A stretch of DNA of 64,000 nt from an uncultured Armatimonadota bacterium (GCA_903927345.1 CAIYMO010000036.1:1-64000); one strand, 5' to 3'. Counted from the stretch's first letter, positions 18,764 through 27,305 are shown. A program made the numbers and translations. The notes: a model not told the origin generated them from the letters alone.

Positions 18764-19338
18764 TATCTTTTTCCTTTGTTCGACAAATTGTTTTCGTCAG
18801 CGAAGTTTCGGAGGCTCTGCAACTTGGCTTGATCGGAAAACGCAGAATTCGGAATCAGCACTACTTGGTTCGCTGCGAGACCTATCGAGACGTAGGATGA
18901 CTCAAAACGGATTCGCTTAACGATGCTCCATGAAAAGTGACCCTCACCAAGTGCCCCGACACGACTGGTTAGGCCGCTCGAACTGAAAGCGACTGTTCTG
19001 TGCGCGGAGAAGAATAGACCTTCAACTGGATCGGAAAGGAGTTTCCGGTATCTCGTCACGAACCCCCGTTTTTGAGAGAACGCGCTGAGGATGTTAAACA
19101 CCAACATCACACCTAGAGGGACAAAACTCCAGGACGCACCGAAAACCCTCCGTTCCAAAAGGGCAATGACGGCCCAAAGATAGATCGGGACGACGATCCA
19201 GTAGATCCAGCTGGTCGCAACAGTCTGCTTCGCGCTGATATCCGCCAGAAGGTCAGTGTCCAGAACAAATCTGTCTGTTTCAAACTCAGGCGGTGGCGTG
19301 GTGAGCACCCTCCCCCTCGGATAATTGGACTCCATCAC
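18763..19338 (-). CDS. YcxB-like membrane protein
   Basis: 191 residues from GTG at 19338, with an ATG at the second codon (19335). Two hydrophobic segments at about residues 42-60 and 70-86 (WSFVPLGVMLVFNIL) are followed by a soluble domain with FSSSGLTSRVGALGEGHF and SWSIVKRIRFESSYVSIGL, the pattern of the YcxB-like C-terminal domain. Function unknown. A TAGACT box 6 bases before GTG is a candidate promoter. Cotranscribed with the O-methyltransferase. Confidence 0.65.
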   Translation of the reverse strand: MMESNYPRGRVLTTPPPEFETDRFVLDTDLLADISAKQTVATSWIYWIVVPIYLWAVIALLERRVFGASWSFVPLGVMLVFNILSAFSQKRGFVTRYRKLLSDPVEGLFFSAHRTVAFSSSGLTSRVGALGEGHFSWSIVKRIRFESSYVSIGLAANQVVLIPNSAFSDQAKLQSLRNFADENNLSNKGKR

Positions 19339-19399
19339 ATTTGCAGTCTACAGGAAACGAACTGAGGGCTAAACCGTCTTGAATCAGTGATATGAGAGC

Positions 19400-19405
19400 T
19401 AGACT
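19400..19405 (+). promoter_or_regulatory. -10-like TAGACT box, 7 bases before ATG
   Basis: TAGACT ends 7 bases before the ATG at 19413 and is the reason for preferring that start over the ATG at 19392, which lies upstream of the box. Confidence 0.4.
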
Positions 19406-19412
19406 AGGATAT

Positions 19413-20144
19413 ATGAAGAACGCAACGATTGCGGTCATGTTTCTCCTCGGTGCGACTTTTGCCATGGGGCAGGACGACATGGCGAAAGCAGGTAAAGCAA
19501 GTGAAGCCTACCGAGCTCATCGCGAGCAGATCACCAAGCCCAGCTACGGCCTTGCGAAGGTAGAAACTCTGATCAAGAAGTACAAACTGCGCGACAAGGA
19601 GGACGGTCCGCTGCCCGCCGCAGAATACAAGAAACTCACTACAGCTGAGAGATTCACTTACCATATGATCTTTGGCGAGGTCTCCTCACAGAACTGTGAC
19701 GCAATGCCAACGTTTGTTGATGAAGAGAAGCATATTTATGCCTACCCTCCTGGAGCGTTTCAGGACGAACGCGCATGGAGCGATACGCAACTGGCAACCA
19801 TCAAAAAGAGCAAGTCGGCATTCCTACCCTTGCTCAAAGCGACCATTTTGAAGGGCAAGATCGGCTGTAACCTCAAACAAGCAATTCTCGAGCTCGACGC
19901 TGTCGAACTCATCCCCACGATCTGCGAGGTCTACAAGCAGAAGCGCTATGACCACGACATCTTGTCCATGTTGATGATCCTGATGAAGGAGGGCAAGTTT
20001 AAGCCATTCATGGACTCAGCATCATACAAGAAGCTCTACGCTGACGAAACGTCCTCGTACCAATCGTTCCTGGTGGCCAACCGGGAAAACCAAGACCTGA
20101 TCATTTCCCGGGCGATGGCGTATTACGCCACCAAGAAGAAATGA
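19413..20144 (+). CDS. secreted hypothetical protein (243 aa)
   Basis: Starting at 19413 gives a clean signal peptide (KNATIAVMFLLGATFAMGQ) with cleavage near residue 18. The mature part is Lys-rich and largely alpha-helical, with VSSQNCDAMPTFVDEEKHI in the middle. No family recognised. It overlaps the FGE-like gene by ATGA, so the two are coupled; it may work with or be modified alongside that enzyme, though this is only inferred from position. Confidence 0.65.
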   Translation: MKNATIAVMFLLGATFAMGQDDMAKAGKASEAYRAHREQITKPSYGLAKVETLIKKYKLRDKEDGPLPAAEYKKLTTAERFTYHMIFGEVSSQNCDAMPTFVDEEKHIYAYPPGAFQDERAWSDTQLATIKKSKSAFLPLLKATILKGKIGCNLKQAILELDAVELIPTICEVYKQKRYDHDILSMLMILMKEGKFKPFMDSASYKKLYADETSSYQSFLVANRENQDLIISRAMAYYATKKK

Positions 20145-20902
20145 TTCCCTGGGTGACGATTCCGGCGGGAACCTATCAGATCGGGGCAACCGAGCTGATC
20201 GATAATCCTCGTCGGACCGTCGCCATAGCTGCGTTTGAAGTCTCGAAATACGAGGTAACAAACCAACAGTTCTACGAATTCGTGCAGGCAACTGGGTACC
20301 TCACCGATGCCGAGCGCACTCACAACGGTCGCGTCTTTGAGCCAGGTCTAAAGGAGTTTCGTTGGCTGAGCGATAGAACCGCGAACTGGCACTTCCCAAA
20401 TGGCCGTACGAGAGGGGGAATCCAGGGCAAGATGAACCACCCCGTGACCTGTATCTCCTTCCGAGATGCAGAGGCATATTGCAAATGGGCCGGAACCAGG
20501 CTACCGACCTTGGACGAGTGGGAAGTCGCCGCCCGAGGCGGCACCGATGGCCGTTACTTCTGCGACTTCGCCAACCTCCGGGAGTACGCCAACGTTTGGG
20601 GAGGCAGAGACCACTTAAAGGCAGACACCTCAGATGCATTCCTGACCACTGCACCAGTTGGCTCATTCAAGCCCAACCCGGTCGGGCTCTATGACATTTA
20701 CGGAAATGTGTTCGAGTTCTGCGGCGGCAAGCTTCGTTCCGACAGCCGTGCAACCCAGCGACACTCTCGAGGTGGCTCATGGTGGTGCAGTAGGAACTCC
20801 TGTTGCTTCTTTAACTCTGTGGACGTAGGAACAGTTAACGTCCGGGCGAGTTTCAGCAATCAAGGCTTTCGCGTCGCACGCACGATCACTTCTTCTTCTT
20901 GA
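20141..20902 (+). CDS. formylglycine-generating enzyme family protein
   Basis: 253 residues, SUMF1/FGE-sulfatase fold: start IPAGTYQIGATE, EVSKYEVTNQQFYEFV, HPVTCISFRDAEAYCKWAG, RLPTLDEWEVAARGG, and the end GNVFEFCGG and NQGFRVAR. Cys216 and Cys221 (C-x4-C in GGSWWCSRNSC) match the catalytic copper-binding pair of genuine FGEs, so this member may oxidise a sulfatase Cys to formylglycine rather than being an inactive homologue. No sulfatase lies in the window and no signal peptide is seen. The 3' end overlaps a small antisense gene by 17 bases. Confidence 0.88.
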   Translation: MIPWVTIPAGTYQIGATELIDNPRRTVAIAAFEVSKYEVTNQQFYEFVQATGYLTDAERTHNGRVFEPGLKEFRWLSDRTANWHFPNGRTRGGIQGKMNHPVTCISFRDAEAYCKWAGTRLPTLDEWEVAARGGTDGRYFCDFANLREYANVWGGRDHLKADTSDAFLTTAPVGSFKPNPVGLYDIYGNVFEFCGGKLRSDSRATQRHSRGGSWWCSRNSCCFFNSVDVGTVNVRASFSNQGFRVARTITSSS

Positions 20903-21029
20903 AGACGCTCAGCAGAGCGGCAATACGTGTGCGGAAGAATACGACCACCGCCAAAAATCCGCCTATCGCAGCTTGCCAAAGCAAAGCACCAGCACCTGGA
21001 TCGAGATAGCCAACCACCAGATTGATCAT
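20886..21029 (-). CDS. 47-residue LDPG-type small membrane protein
   Basis: A 144-base frame from ATG at 21029 to TGA at 20886-20888. It encodes VVGYLDPGAGALLWQA followed by a hydrophobic helix (GGFLAVVVFF) and a basic tail RTRIAALLSVFKKKK. The YLDPG-x-G-x-L-L/I-Q pattern before one transmembrane helix is a widespread small-protein family that I recognise from many bacteria, often near envelope or glycan genes; its function is unknown. The clear family resemblance supports coding despite the short length. It overlaps the end of the FGE-like gene on the other strand. Confidence 0.75.
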   Translation of the reverse strand: MINLVVGYLDPGAGALLWQAAIGGFLAVVVFFRTRIAALLSVFKKKK

Positions 21030-21049
21030 AACCAGAGTATGGCAGACAC

Positions 21050-21079
21050 AAAAAAGCCTGCAAGTAGACCTGCAGGCTT
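21050..21079 (-). terminator. rho-independent terminator of the PEP-CTERM gene
   Basis: On the minus strand a 9-bp stem AAGCCTGCA/TGCAGGCTT with an 8-base loop is followed by a T-rich run (T6 including the stem end). It lies 14 bases after the PEP-CTERM stop and upstream of the 47-residue gene, which therefore needs its own promoter. Confidence 0.8.
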
Positions 21080-21092
21080 CTTCAGAATGCTC

Positions 21093-21686
21093 TTACTTTG
21101 TTCGCTTGCGGCGAACAAGGCCAACGATGCCCAGTCCAAGAACTGCCATGGTGGCTGGTTCTGGAACTGCAGCGACAACAGAGACGTTGTCGATATGCGT
21201 CCAGGAGCCCCCTCGGTTGACGAACTCCAGGTTGGTGCTGGTCGAGGTTGCAACGAAGGAATAGGTCTCGCCGAGCGATCGCGTATTGACGTTGGATCGA
21301 TTCCAAGTATTCGAGCCAGCCTTAATGTCGATCGAACCTGAAAGTGCATAGACGTCCAACTTCAGTTCGTACGTTTGGCCTACGACCGTAGCTAGGGTCT
21401 GGGAAACTCCACTGCCCGCAGTATCCGCAACGCCGCTAAGATCTAGCTCCTTGGAAGGGCTAGGAGTTAGCCACGTGAACGTGGAACCCTGACCAACAAC
21501 AACGACGTTGCCCGTAGGAAGAACGTTCCATCCACTGAGAGGCGAGCCTGACGTGAAGGTCGCCCAAGAGTTTGCTCCAAGCGCGCCAGTTCCAGCCTCA
21601 AAGCCACCATTGGTGACCAAGTTCTGTGCGTTAGCAAGAACCCCTAAAGCTCCTAAAATCATAGAAAATACCAGTTTTCTCTTCAT
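21093..21686 (-). CDS. PEP-CTERM sorting domain protein
   Basis: 197 residues from ATG at 21686 (a GTG three codons upstream is also in frame). A signal peptide (KLVFSMILGALGVLANA) precedes a beta-sandwich beginning NLVTNGGFEAGTG, typical of DUF642-like or carbohydrate-binding modules. The C-terminus VPEPATMAVLGLGIVGLVRRK is the PEP-CTERM tripartite signal: PEP motif, transmembrane helix, basic tail, recognised by exosortase. The gene implies an exosortase elsewhere in the genome and an exopolysaccharide-associated surface protein. Confidence 0.92.
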   Translation of the reverse strand: MKRKLVFSMILGALGVLANAQNLVTNGGFEAGTGALGANSWATFTSGSPLSGWNVLPTGNVVVVGQGSTFTWLTPSPSKELDLSGVADTAGSGVSQTLATVVGQTYELKLDVYALSGSIDIKAGSNTWNRSNVNTRSLGETYSFVATSTSTNLEFVNRGGSWTHIDNVSVVAAVPEPATMAVLGLGIVGLVRRKRTK

Positions 21687-21792
21687 ATTGTACACATAAC
21701 CTAAAGTAACTCCTTAGATTAGGCTCTAGTGTAATTGCTGGCTGGTGAGAATATGAGAATGTTAACGAACATTCGAAAAACCTGGTAACAAA

Positions 21793-21818
21793 AAAGCACC
21801 CCCAAACGGGGGTGCTTT
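21793..21818 (-). terminator. rho-independent terminator of the ribosomal operon after rpsI
   Basis: On the minus strand a perfect 11-bp stem AAAGCACCCCC/GGGGGTGCTTT with an AAAC-type 4-base loop is followed by further T residues. It lies 21 bases after the rpsI stop and ends the rpmJ-to-rpsI transcription unit. Confidence 0.88.
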
Positions 21819-21839
21819 GAATCTTTCGGGGACGAGTTC

Positions 21840-22232
21840 TCAGCGCTTAACGAACTGGAAGCCACGTCGTGCTTTCTTGCGACCGTACTTCTTGCGTTCC
21901 TTAACTCGTGAGTCTCGGGTCATATAACCGTGCGCTCGGAGTTCCTTCTTGAACTCTTCGTCGATGGTGACCAAAGCTCGTGAGATGCCAAGTCGGACTG
22001 CACCAGCTTGACCGGTGATTCCGCCACCCTTGGTAGTAGCAACCACGTCGTACTTGCCTTCAAGACCAAGTGCAACGAGCGGGCTCATCACAAGGATTTC
22101 GAGGACAGGGCGACCGAGGTAGCTCTTGAAGTCCTTTCCGTTGATGACAATCTTGCCCTCGCCTGGCTTGAGCCACACGCGAGCGACCGCGCTCTTTCGG
22201 CGGCCAGTTCCATAGTTTTGACTTGTAGCCAT
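21840..22232 (-). CDS. rpsI: 30S ribosomal protein S9
   Basis: 130 residues, normal length. YGTGRRKSAVARVWL at the start and the C-terminal KKYGRKKARRGFQFVKR, whose terminal Lys-Arg reaches the P-site tRNA, are diagnostic. Last gene of the cluster, 3 bases after rplM. Confidence 0.97.
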   Translation of the reverse strand: MATSQNYGTGRRKSAVARVWLKPGEGKIVINGKDFKSYLGRPVLEILVMSPLVALGLEGKYDVVATTKGGGITGQAGAVRLGISRALVTIDEEFKKELRAHGYMTRDSRVKERKKYGRKKARRGFQFVKR

Positions 22233-22235
22233 GCG

Positions 22236-22679
22236 TTATTTCTTCTCCTTCTTAATGTCGTAAGCGACTGGGTTCTGCGCCTCATGCGGGTGTGAAGAAC
22301 CGGCGTAAACCTTGCACTTACTGAAAATCTGCTTACCAAGCTTGGTCTTTGGGCACATTCCCCAAATCGCCTTTTCGACGAGCTTAGCTGGATCGTTCTC
22401 GAGCATATCGCCTCGAGCAACGTTTCGGAGTCCGCCGGGCCACATGGTGTGCCAGTAGATCAGCTCGTCCTTCTTGTTTCCAGTGAGGACAGCCTGTTCG
22501 GCGTTGATGACGATGACGAAGTCACCGCAGTCTCGGTTATATTCAAAAGTGGGTTTATTCTTCCCACGCAGAAGCTGTGCGACTTGAGCAGCGAGGCGGC
22601 CTACTGGGATGCCTGCAGCATCCACAACGTACCACTTGTGATCAAGCGAGTCTCCTTTATTCGTAAATGTTCGGTTCAT
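22236..22679 (-). CDS. rplM: 50S ribosomal protein L13
   Basis: 147 residues from ATG at 22679, chosen because AGGA lies upstream and the product then starts like other L13 proteins; the frame stays open 20 codons further but those residues are not L13-like. HKWYVVDAAGIPVGRLA, the conserved CGDFVIVINAEQ and the WHTMWPGGLR segment identify it. Binds 23S rRNA early in assembly. Confidence 0.96.
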   Translation of the reverse strand: MNRTFTNKGDSLDHKWYVVDAAGIPVGRLAAQVAQLLRGKNKPTFEYNRDCGDFVIVINAEQAVLTGNKKDELIYWHTMWPGGLRNVARGDMLENDPAKLVEKAIWGMCPKTKLGKQIFSKCKVYAGSSHPHEAQNPVAYDIKKEKK

Positions 22680-22739
22680 TTTGTTGTTCCTATCTTTCTT
22701 AAATTGTCTTTCTTGATCGAAGCTGTTAACATGGCACAC

Positions 22740-23519
22740 CTACTCCTCTTGCAAGAGAAGCCGGTGATCCCGAGGATGCCTTCCATAGCGAATTTTCATG
22801 AGACATAGTCCCTTCGCCGGTAGCACCTCTGGCCACTGGTACTTGAGCCGCTCCTCTGGTTGGAGGAGTCTACTGACCTCTACGACATCACGGTGACCTC
22901 GACCCACTTCTAGGATCGCGCCCGACATTCTTCGCATCATTCCGCGCATGAATGCCGTACCCACAATGTCCACCCACACCTCGTTTCGTACTTCCTTCAC
23001 ACCAACGCTGAACAGAGTTCTTGTGGTGTTAGTTACCGTAGGCTCCAACTCCTCGGTAAAGGCTCGAAAATCGTGTTCACCTTGAAGGATGCTTGCTGCT
23101 TCCTGCATTTTTTCCAAGTCGAGTTTCACTCCGCAAAAGTGCGCAAAGCGCTCCTTCTGGGGATCTCGTTGCTTGGTAACGATGCGGTAGCGGTAGTAAC
23201 GATCCAAAACGCAAAAACGCGAATTAAAGTCGTCGCTCACCCTTTGCGCCTTAAGCACAGCAACGTCATGTGGCAGTCTGCGGTTGAGAGCGTATGGCAA
23301 CCGTTCGATAGGAATTTTGCAATCCCAGTCTAAGTGGCAGACCTGACCCTTCGCATGTGCCCCGCTGTCTGTGCGGCTGGCTCCGATGATTTCGATTTCC
23401 TCGCCCGAAACTAGGCGAACAGCTTCTGTCAAAGTGCTTCGGACAGTTCTCTGTCCTTTTTGTAAGGCCCATCCTCTGAAGTCCGTGCCATCGTAGGCAA
23501 CGGTGAGTTTGATCCTCAT
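22740..23519 (-). CDS. truA: tRNA pseudouridine(38-40) synthase
   Basis: 259 residues. AYDGTDFRGWALQ at the start and the catalytic aspartate in GASRTDSGAHAKGQV identify TruA, which modifies uridines 38-40 of the tRNA anticodon stem. Its place between rplQ and rplM is common in bacteria. The last residues (GRHPRDHRLLLQEE) are a little longer than usual. Confidence 0.95.
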   Translation of the reverse strand: MRIKLTVAYDGTDFRGWALQKGQRTVRSTLTEAVRLVSGEEIEIIGASRTDSGAHAKGQVCHLDWDCKIPIERLPYALNRRLPHDVAVLKAQRVSDDFNSRFCVLDRYYRYRIVTKQRDPQKERFAHFCGVKLDLEKMQEAASILQGEHDFRAFTEELEPTVTNTTRTLFSVGVKEVRNEVWVDIVGTAFMRGMMRRMSGAILEVGRGHRDVVEVSRLLQPEERLKYQWPEVLPAKGLCLMKIRYGRHPRDHRLLLQEE

Positions 23520-23554
23520 TTTTCTTTATCCCCGACCCATGTCGGGGAAAATCT

Positions 23555-24004
23555 TTAGACGAGTTCGATGACGGCGGTTTGTGCTCCGTCGCCTCGGCGG
23601 TTGCCGGTCTTGACGACGCGGGTGTATCCACCGTTTCGGTCCTTGTATCGAGGGCCGATGTTGTCGAACAGGTGCTTGACCAAGTCTTCGCCGTTCAACT
23701 TGTTGAACTGAGCTTTGATTTGGGTGACTTCGAGTTCGGTCTTTCCAGCAATCATCTTTGCGGAGACAAGGTTGCTGCTGCTGTGGCCAACAAGAATCTT
23801 GCGAGCTCGGCGGCGTGCCTCAAGTCCGTCCTCAAGCTTGGTGAGGGTAATGAGCTTCTCAACCATGCGTTGCACTTCTTTAGCTCGTCCGAAGGTCGTT
23901 CGCACATAGCCGTGCGTAACGAACTGTCGTGACAGGTTCGTGAGAAGGTGCAACCGCTGATCGGTTGGCAGGCCAAGTTTACGATGGTCTACTTTATGTC
24001 GCAT
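23555..24004 (-). CDS. rplQ: 50S ribosomal protein L17
   Basis: 149 residues. HRKLGLPTDQRLHLLTNLSRQ and the C-terminal NGGYTRVVKTGNRRGDGAQ are the L17 signatures. It follows rpoA by 12 bases, the usual order. Confidence 0.96.
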   Translation of the reverse strand: MRHKVDHRKLGLPTDQRLHLLTNLSRQFVTHGYVRTTFGRAKEVQRMVEKLITLTKLEDGLEARRRARKILVGHSSSNLVSAKMIAGKTELEVTQIKAQFNKLNGEDLVKHLFDNIGPRYKDRNGGYTRVVKTGNRRGDGAQTAVIELV

Positions 24005-24016
24005 GGTTTTGTGTCC

Positions 24017-25006
24017 TTAGAAATCGTCGTCTTCGTCATCGAGCAAGTCGATGGATCGGTAGCCGCCCTTACTTGGCTTCATTTCGAGGCCGTGCTCTTG
24101 CAGCTTGTCTCGCACTTCGAGGAGCGACTTCTTACCAAATCCACGGATTGCAGTAAGGTCAGCCTCGGTGACGAGGGCGAGGGCGCGGAGGTTAAGAATT
24201 CCGGCTCGGCGGAGGCAGTTGAAGGTTCGTTGCGAGAAGTCGAGTTCTTCGATCTTTACGTCAGGAACGTTCTTAAGGATCTCGTCCGTGCTTTGCTCTT
24301 CGGTTCCAATCTCAGCCTGGAAGCCAGCGGCGCCAAGCTCGAAGAAGAGTCGGAAATACTTGTCAAGGATGTGAGCCGACTGCGAAAGCGCATCGTTTGG
24401 AGCGATCGAACCGTTAGTCTCGATCTCAATCACAAGTCGCTCGTAGTCTGTTCGGGTTCCAACACGGGTTGCTTCAACTGTGTAGTTGACTTTGCGAACC
24501 GGCGTGAATTGCGAACCGACAGGAAGAAGGCCGATAACGCCTCGGTATCGCTCCTGCTTATCAGGAAGAACGTAGCCGACTCCCCAGTTCACAAACAGCT
24601 CGACCGAAAGGGTCGCCTTCGGATCCGAAAGAGTAGCGATGTAAACTTCAGGGTTGACGATCTCGACACCTTCTGGGCAGACGATGTCTGCTCCGGTGAC
24701 TCGGCCAGGTCCAGTTGCTTCAATCTTGAGGACAACCTCATCAATCGGCTCTTCACTGGTGACCTTAACGGCAACATCCTTCAAGTTGAGGATCAGCTGA
24801 GTAGTGTCTTCCTTCACTCCAACGATAGGAGCAAACTCGTGGAAGACCTTGTCGATTCTGATCGCAGCAATTGCAGCACCTTGAATCGAGCTGAGAAGAA
24901 CGCGGCGAAGCGCGTTGCCGACAGTCTGCCCGTAACCGCGATCTAGCGGCTCGAAAACAAACTTCCCGTAATCGGCAGAGAGTTGAAGAGAGGAAATAGC
25001 AGGCAT
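24017..25006 (-). CDS. rpoA: RNA polymerase alpha subunit
   Basis: 329 residues, normal length. The N-terminal dimerisation domain has FEPLDRGYGQTVGNALRRVLL; the C-terminal domain has INVRALA-type sequence ILNLRALALVTEADLTAI and GFGKKSLLEVRDKL, which contacts UP elements and activators. It directly follows rpsK; the usual rpsD between them is missing. Confidence 0.97.
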   Translation of the reverse strand: MPAISSLQLSADYGKFVFEPLDRGYGQTVGNALRRVLLSSIQGAAIAAIRIDKVFHEFAPIVGVKEDTTQLILNLKDVAVKVTSEEPIDEVVLKIEATGPGRVTGADIVCPEGVEIVNPEVYIATLSDPKATLSVELFVNWGVGYVLPDKQERYRGVIGLLPVGSQFTPVRKVNYTVEATRVGTRTDYERLVIEIETNGSIAPNDALSQSAHILDKYFRLFFELGAAGFQAEIGTEEQSTDEILKNVPDVKIEELDFSQRTFNCLRRAGILNLRALALVTEADLTAIRGFGKKSLLEVRDKLQEHGLEMKPSKGGYRSIDLLDDEDDDF

Positions 25007-25015
25007 GGGTTCTTT

Positions 25016-25408
25016 TTAGACTCGGCGTCGCTTAGGAGGTCGGCAACCGTTGTGTGGAAGCGGGGTCACATCGACGATGTGGGTGACTTCGAGACCGGAA
25101 GCAGCAAGGGCGCGCATCGCAGTTTCTCGACCAGATCCTGGACCGTTAACCTGGATGCTAATCTGCTTAAGACCGTGCTCTTGAGCAATTCGCGAAGCCT
25201 TATCAGCAGCAACCTGCGCAGCGAACGGAGTGCCTTTTCGGCTTCCCTTGAAGTTCACATTGCCAGCGCTTGCCCAGCTAATCGTGTTACCGTTTGGATC
25301 GGTGATTGTGATGATCGTGTTGTTGAACGAAGCATGAACGTGAGCCACTCCAATTGGAATGTTTTTCTTCTCTTTCTGCTTTCCTCGGGTCGTTGTTTTG
25401 CGTGCCAT
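25016..25408 (-). CDS. rpsK: 30S ribosomal protein S11
   Basis: 130 residues. [18 protein letters not shown] and the C-terminal [20 protein letters not shown] are diagnostic of S11, which forms part of the platform near the E site. Confidence 0.97.
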   Translation of the reverse strand: MARKTTTRGKQKEKKNIPIGVAHVHASFNNTIITITDPNGNTISWASAGNVNFKGSRKGTPFAAQVAADKASRIAQEHGLKQISIQVNGPGSGRETAMRALAASGLEVTHIVDVTPLPHNGCRPPKRRRV

Positions 25409-25433
25409 AAATTAACTCTTACTTCCCTTAGCC

Positions 25434-25811
25434 TTACTTCTTGGCCTTCTTCTTTCCGGCAACGGTCTTTGCCTTACCCTTTCGAGTTCGGGCGTTGCTT
25501 CGGGTGCGCTGACCACGGGTCGGGAGACCTCGTGAGTGGCGAATGCCACGGTAGCAGCGAATTTCCATCAGACGGCGGATGTTGGTCTGGACTTCTCGGC
25601 GCAGGTCGCCTTCGATTTGGTAGTCCGCGTCCAAAACTTCTCGGAGTCGCTGAATCTCGTTTTCATCAAGATCCTTGATCTTCTTTCGAGGATCAATCTG
25701 AGTCTTCTCCAAAAGCTCAATGACATTGTGCTTACCAATTCCATAAAGAACTGGAAGCGCATACTGCGCCATTTTTTCGCGCGGAAGGTCGATACCTGCA
25801 ATACGTGCCAT
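25434..25811 (-). CDS. rpsM: 30S ribosomal protein S13
   Basis: 125 residues. [14 protein letters not shown] at the start, [13 protein letters not shown] and [19 protein letters not shown] are S13 signatures; the tail is Lys/Ala-rich as usual and contacts the P-site tRNA. Confidence 0.97.
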   Translation of the reverse strand: MARIAGIDLPREKMAQYALPVLYGIGKHNVIELLEKTQIDPRKKIKDLDENEIQRLREVLDADYQIEGDLRREVQTNIRRLMEIRCYRGIRHSRGLPTRGQRTRSNARTRKGKAKTVAGKKKAKK

Positions 25812-25822
25812 AAATTCTCTTC

Positions 25823-25936
25823 TTAACCCTGTCGTTGCTTGTGCTTAGGAACACTACAAATCACGCGAACGACTCCGTTTCGCTTGATGATCTTGCACTT
25901 GTCGCAGATCTTTTTAACGCTTGCTCTCACTTTCAT
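25823..25936 (-). CDS. rpmJ: 50S ribosomal protein L36
   Basis: 37 residues from ATG at 25936, the standard L36 length: [18 protein letters not shown] and [13 protein letters not shown], with the Cys/Cys/Cys/His zinc site intact. The frame continues upstream but without similarity. First gene of the rpmJ-rpsI unit, about 87 bases downstream of a candidate promoter. Confidence 0.95.
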   Translation of the reverse strand: MKVRASVKKICDKCKIIKRNGVVRVICSVPKHKQRQG

Positions 25937-26514
25937 GATCTGAATGTCCATCGTCGGTCGTCTATGATGAATACTGCTCACCAGAACGGCGGAACGATTC
26001 ACCATCAACCAAGGCTGACGCAATAGAGAATGATACTCAAGCACCGCACCGTTTTGCAACCGTAAACCGTCTTTGTCTGTTTCGGAAGTGATTCATTCGC
26101 ATTTGTTTGCGGTTCAATGTGATTCCAAGACGATATCTGGACGGAAATTCTCCCAGTCGCCTCTCAAACAGTTTCGCAGTGCCTCCCATTTGGCAACACT
26201 CATTGAGCCTTTTCGCCACGACCTGAGAAATCTCTCTCACCAAGGTTGGCTTTGACCCAGCTTCCTGTCCTTGATGTATAGACTCGTAAGGGTCACCCCC
26301 GAACCTCATGCTTTCTCTGAGCGGAGGTCAACTACCTTTTCCTGCCCTAGTCTCAGGCGATTCCTTCCGATTTTGCACTCAACCTGCTCCGATTCCCCAC
26401 GCACTTGCCGGGACACTGTCACCAAAAGCCATGACATCCAATCCCGCCACTTACCGACGGTTTCCCCGACCAACCCCTAATATTGGACCCCAAACGCTCT
26501 AACTTATAAGTGTT
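25937..26514. other. 578-bp intergenic region between rpmJ and a divergent gene
   Basis: The minus-strand side next to rpmJ holds a candidate promoter (26030-26059) and an ~87-base leader. The plus-strand side next to the gene at 26515 has a TAACTTATAAG box. The remaining ~400 bases contain no recognisable gene. A 90-codon minus-strand frame (26037-26309) is unlike any family and Cys-rich, and I do not accept it. I see no tRNA, SRP RNA, RNase P or tmRNA signature, but an unidentified RNA is possible. Confidence 0.5.
26030..26059 (-). promoter_or_regulatory. candidate sigma70-type promoter of rpmJ-rpsI operon
   Basis: On the minus strand TTGCAA (-35, 26054-26059) and TATCAT (-10, 26030-26035) are separated by 18 bases. 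Transcription would start near 26023. Confidence 0.45.
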
Positions 26515-27240
26515 ATGGACCCACGCGGATTGATCTTAGCCCTGAGCATTATTGCTGGAGTAGTTGTTTACCAGTCGACCAGCTCGACGGCGCACAAGTA
26601 CAACTACGAGCCAGATGCCAACAAGCAGTTCTACGTTGCCAACCTTGCAGATGGCGTTGATGCCGTTTCCGTCTCGACTGGCGGTGGAGTGACCTCCCAG
26701 GCCGTCAGCGTTGCGAGCCCTTCTCGGCTCCTCGCCCAGCACAAGGTCGGTGTCATGTCAAATCCAAAAACGGTCAGTTACAGCGTCACCGGATCTAACG
26801 GCAACTTTAACGTCAAGACCGACGAAACCAAGCTCGGCTACCACAACCTGATCGTCACCACCCGAACCCCATCGGGCGATAAAGTAGAAGCCCGAACACT
26901 CGTCGGCAAGGTGCAGCCAATGCTCCAAGTCGTAATCGACGCCCCAATCGGCGGCGCAAGCAACTTCGACGTTTACGTCACCAAGTCAGCTTCCATCGAA
27001 GGCGCGACTCCCGTCGCTACCTACAATGAGTTCGGCAAGGTCGCAGATCTCCCCGAAAGCACGATCAAGGCAGGTTTCGGTTACACCGTTACTCTGACCA
27101 AAGCAGGTTCGAAGGAAGTGTTGAGTCAAGCTCAGAGCGACGCTGGTCTCCAAACCGGTTGGTACCGACTGCACGCCTTCACCCACAAGGCCGGACAACT
27201 TGTCCAAACCAAGTTCGACGTCGACGCCTGGCGCAGCTAA
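26515..27240 (+). CDS. hypothetical secreted or anchored protein (241 aa)
   Basis: A hydrophobic N-terminus (GLILALSIIAGVVVYQS) is a signal or anchor. The following sequence begins FYVANLADGVDAVSVSTGGG, faintly like DUF4397 domains, and continues as two or three beta-sandwich units rich in Thr/Val/Ser. No family is certain. It stands in opposite orientation between rpmJ and infA, inside an otherwise conserved ribosomal cluster, and ends in the bidirectional terminator at 27255. Confidence 0.65.
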   Translation: MDPRGLILALSIIAGVVVYQSTSSTAHKYNYEPDANKQFYVANLADGVDAVSVSTGGGVTSQAVSVASPSRLLAQHKVGVMSNPKTVSYSVTGSNGNFNVKTDETKLGYHNLIVTTRTPSGDKVEARTLVGKVQPMLQVVIDAPIGGASNFDVYVTKSASIEGATPVATYNEFGKVADLPESTIKAGFGYTVTLTKAGSKEVLSQAQSDAGLQTGWYRLHAFTHKAGQLVQTKFDVDAWRS

Positions 27241-27254
27241 GACCCGCCGACAAG

Positions 27255-27286
27255 AAAAAGGGCGTACCGTTCGGTACGCCCTTTTT
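27255..27286. terminator. bidirectional rho-independent terminator
   Basis: Perfect 14-bp stem AAAAAGGGCGTACC/GGTACGCCCTTTTT with a 4-base loop; reads as stem plus T-tract on both strands. It serves the plus-strand gene ending at 27240 and infA ending at 27306. Confidence 0.9.
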
Positions 27287-27305
27287 GTGTTTGAATTTTC
27301 GAGGC

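Noticed and set aside
26037-26309. 90-codon minus-strand frame upstream of rpmJ
   Set aside because: Unlike any family, rich in Cys/Arg/Met in an irregular way, and it overlaps the candidate rpmJ promoter.
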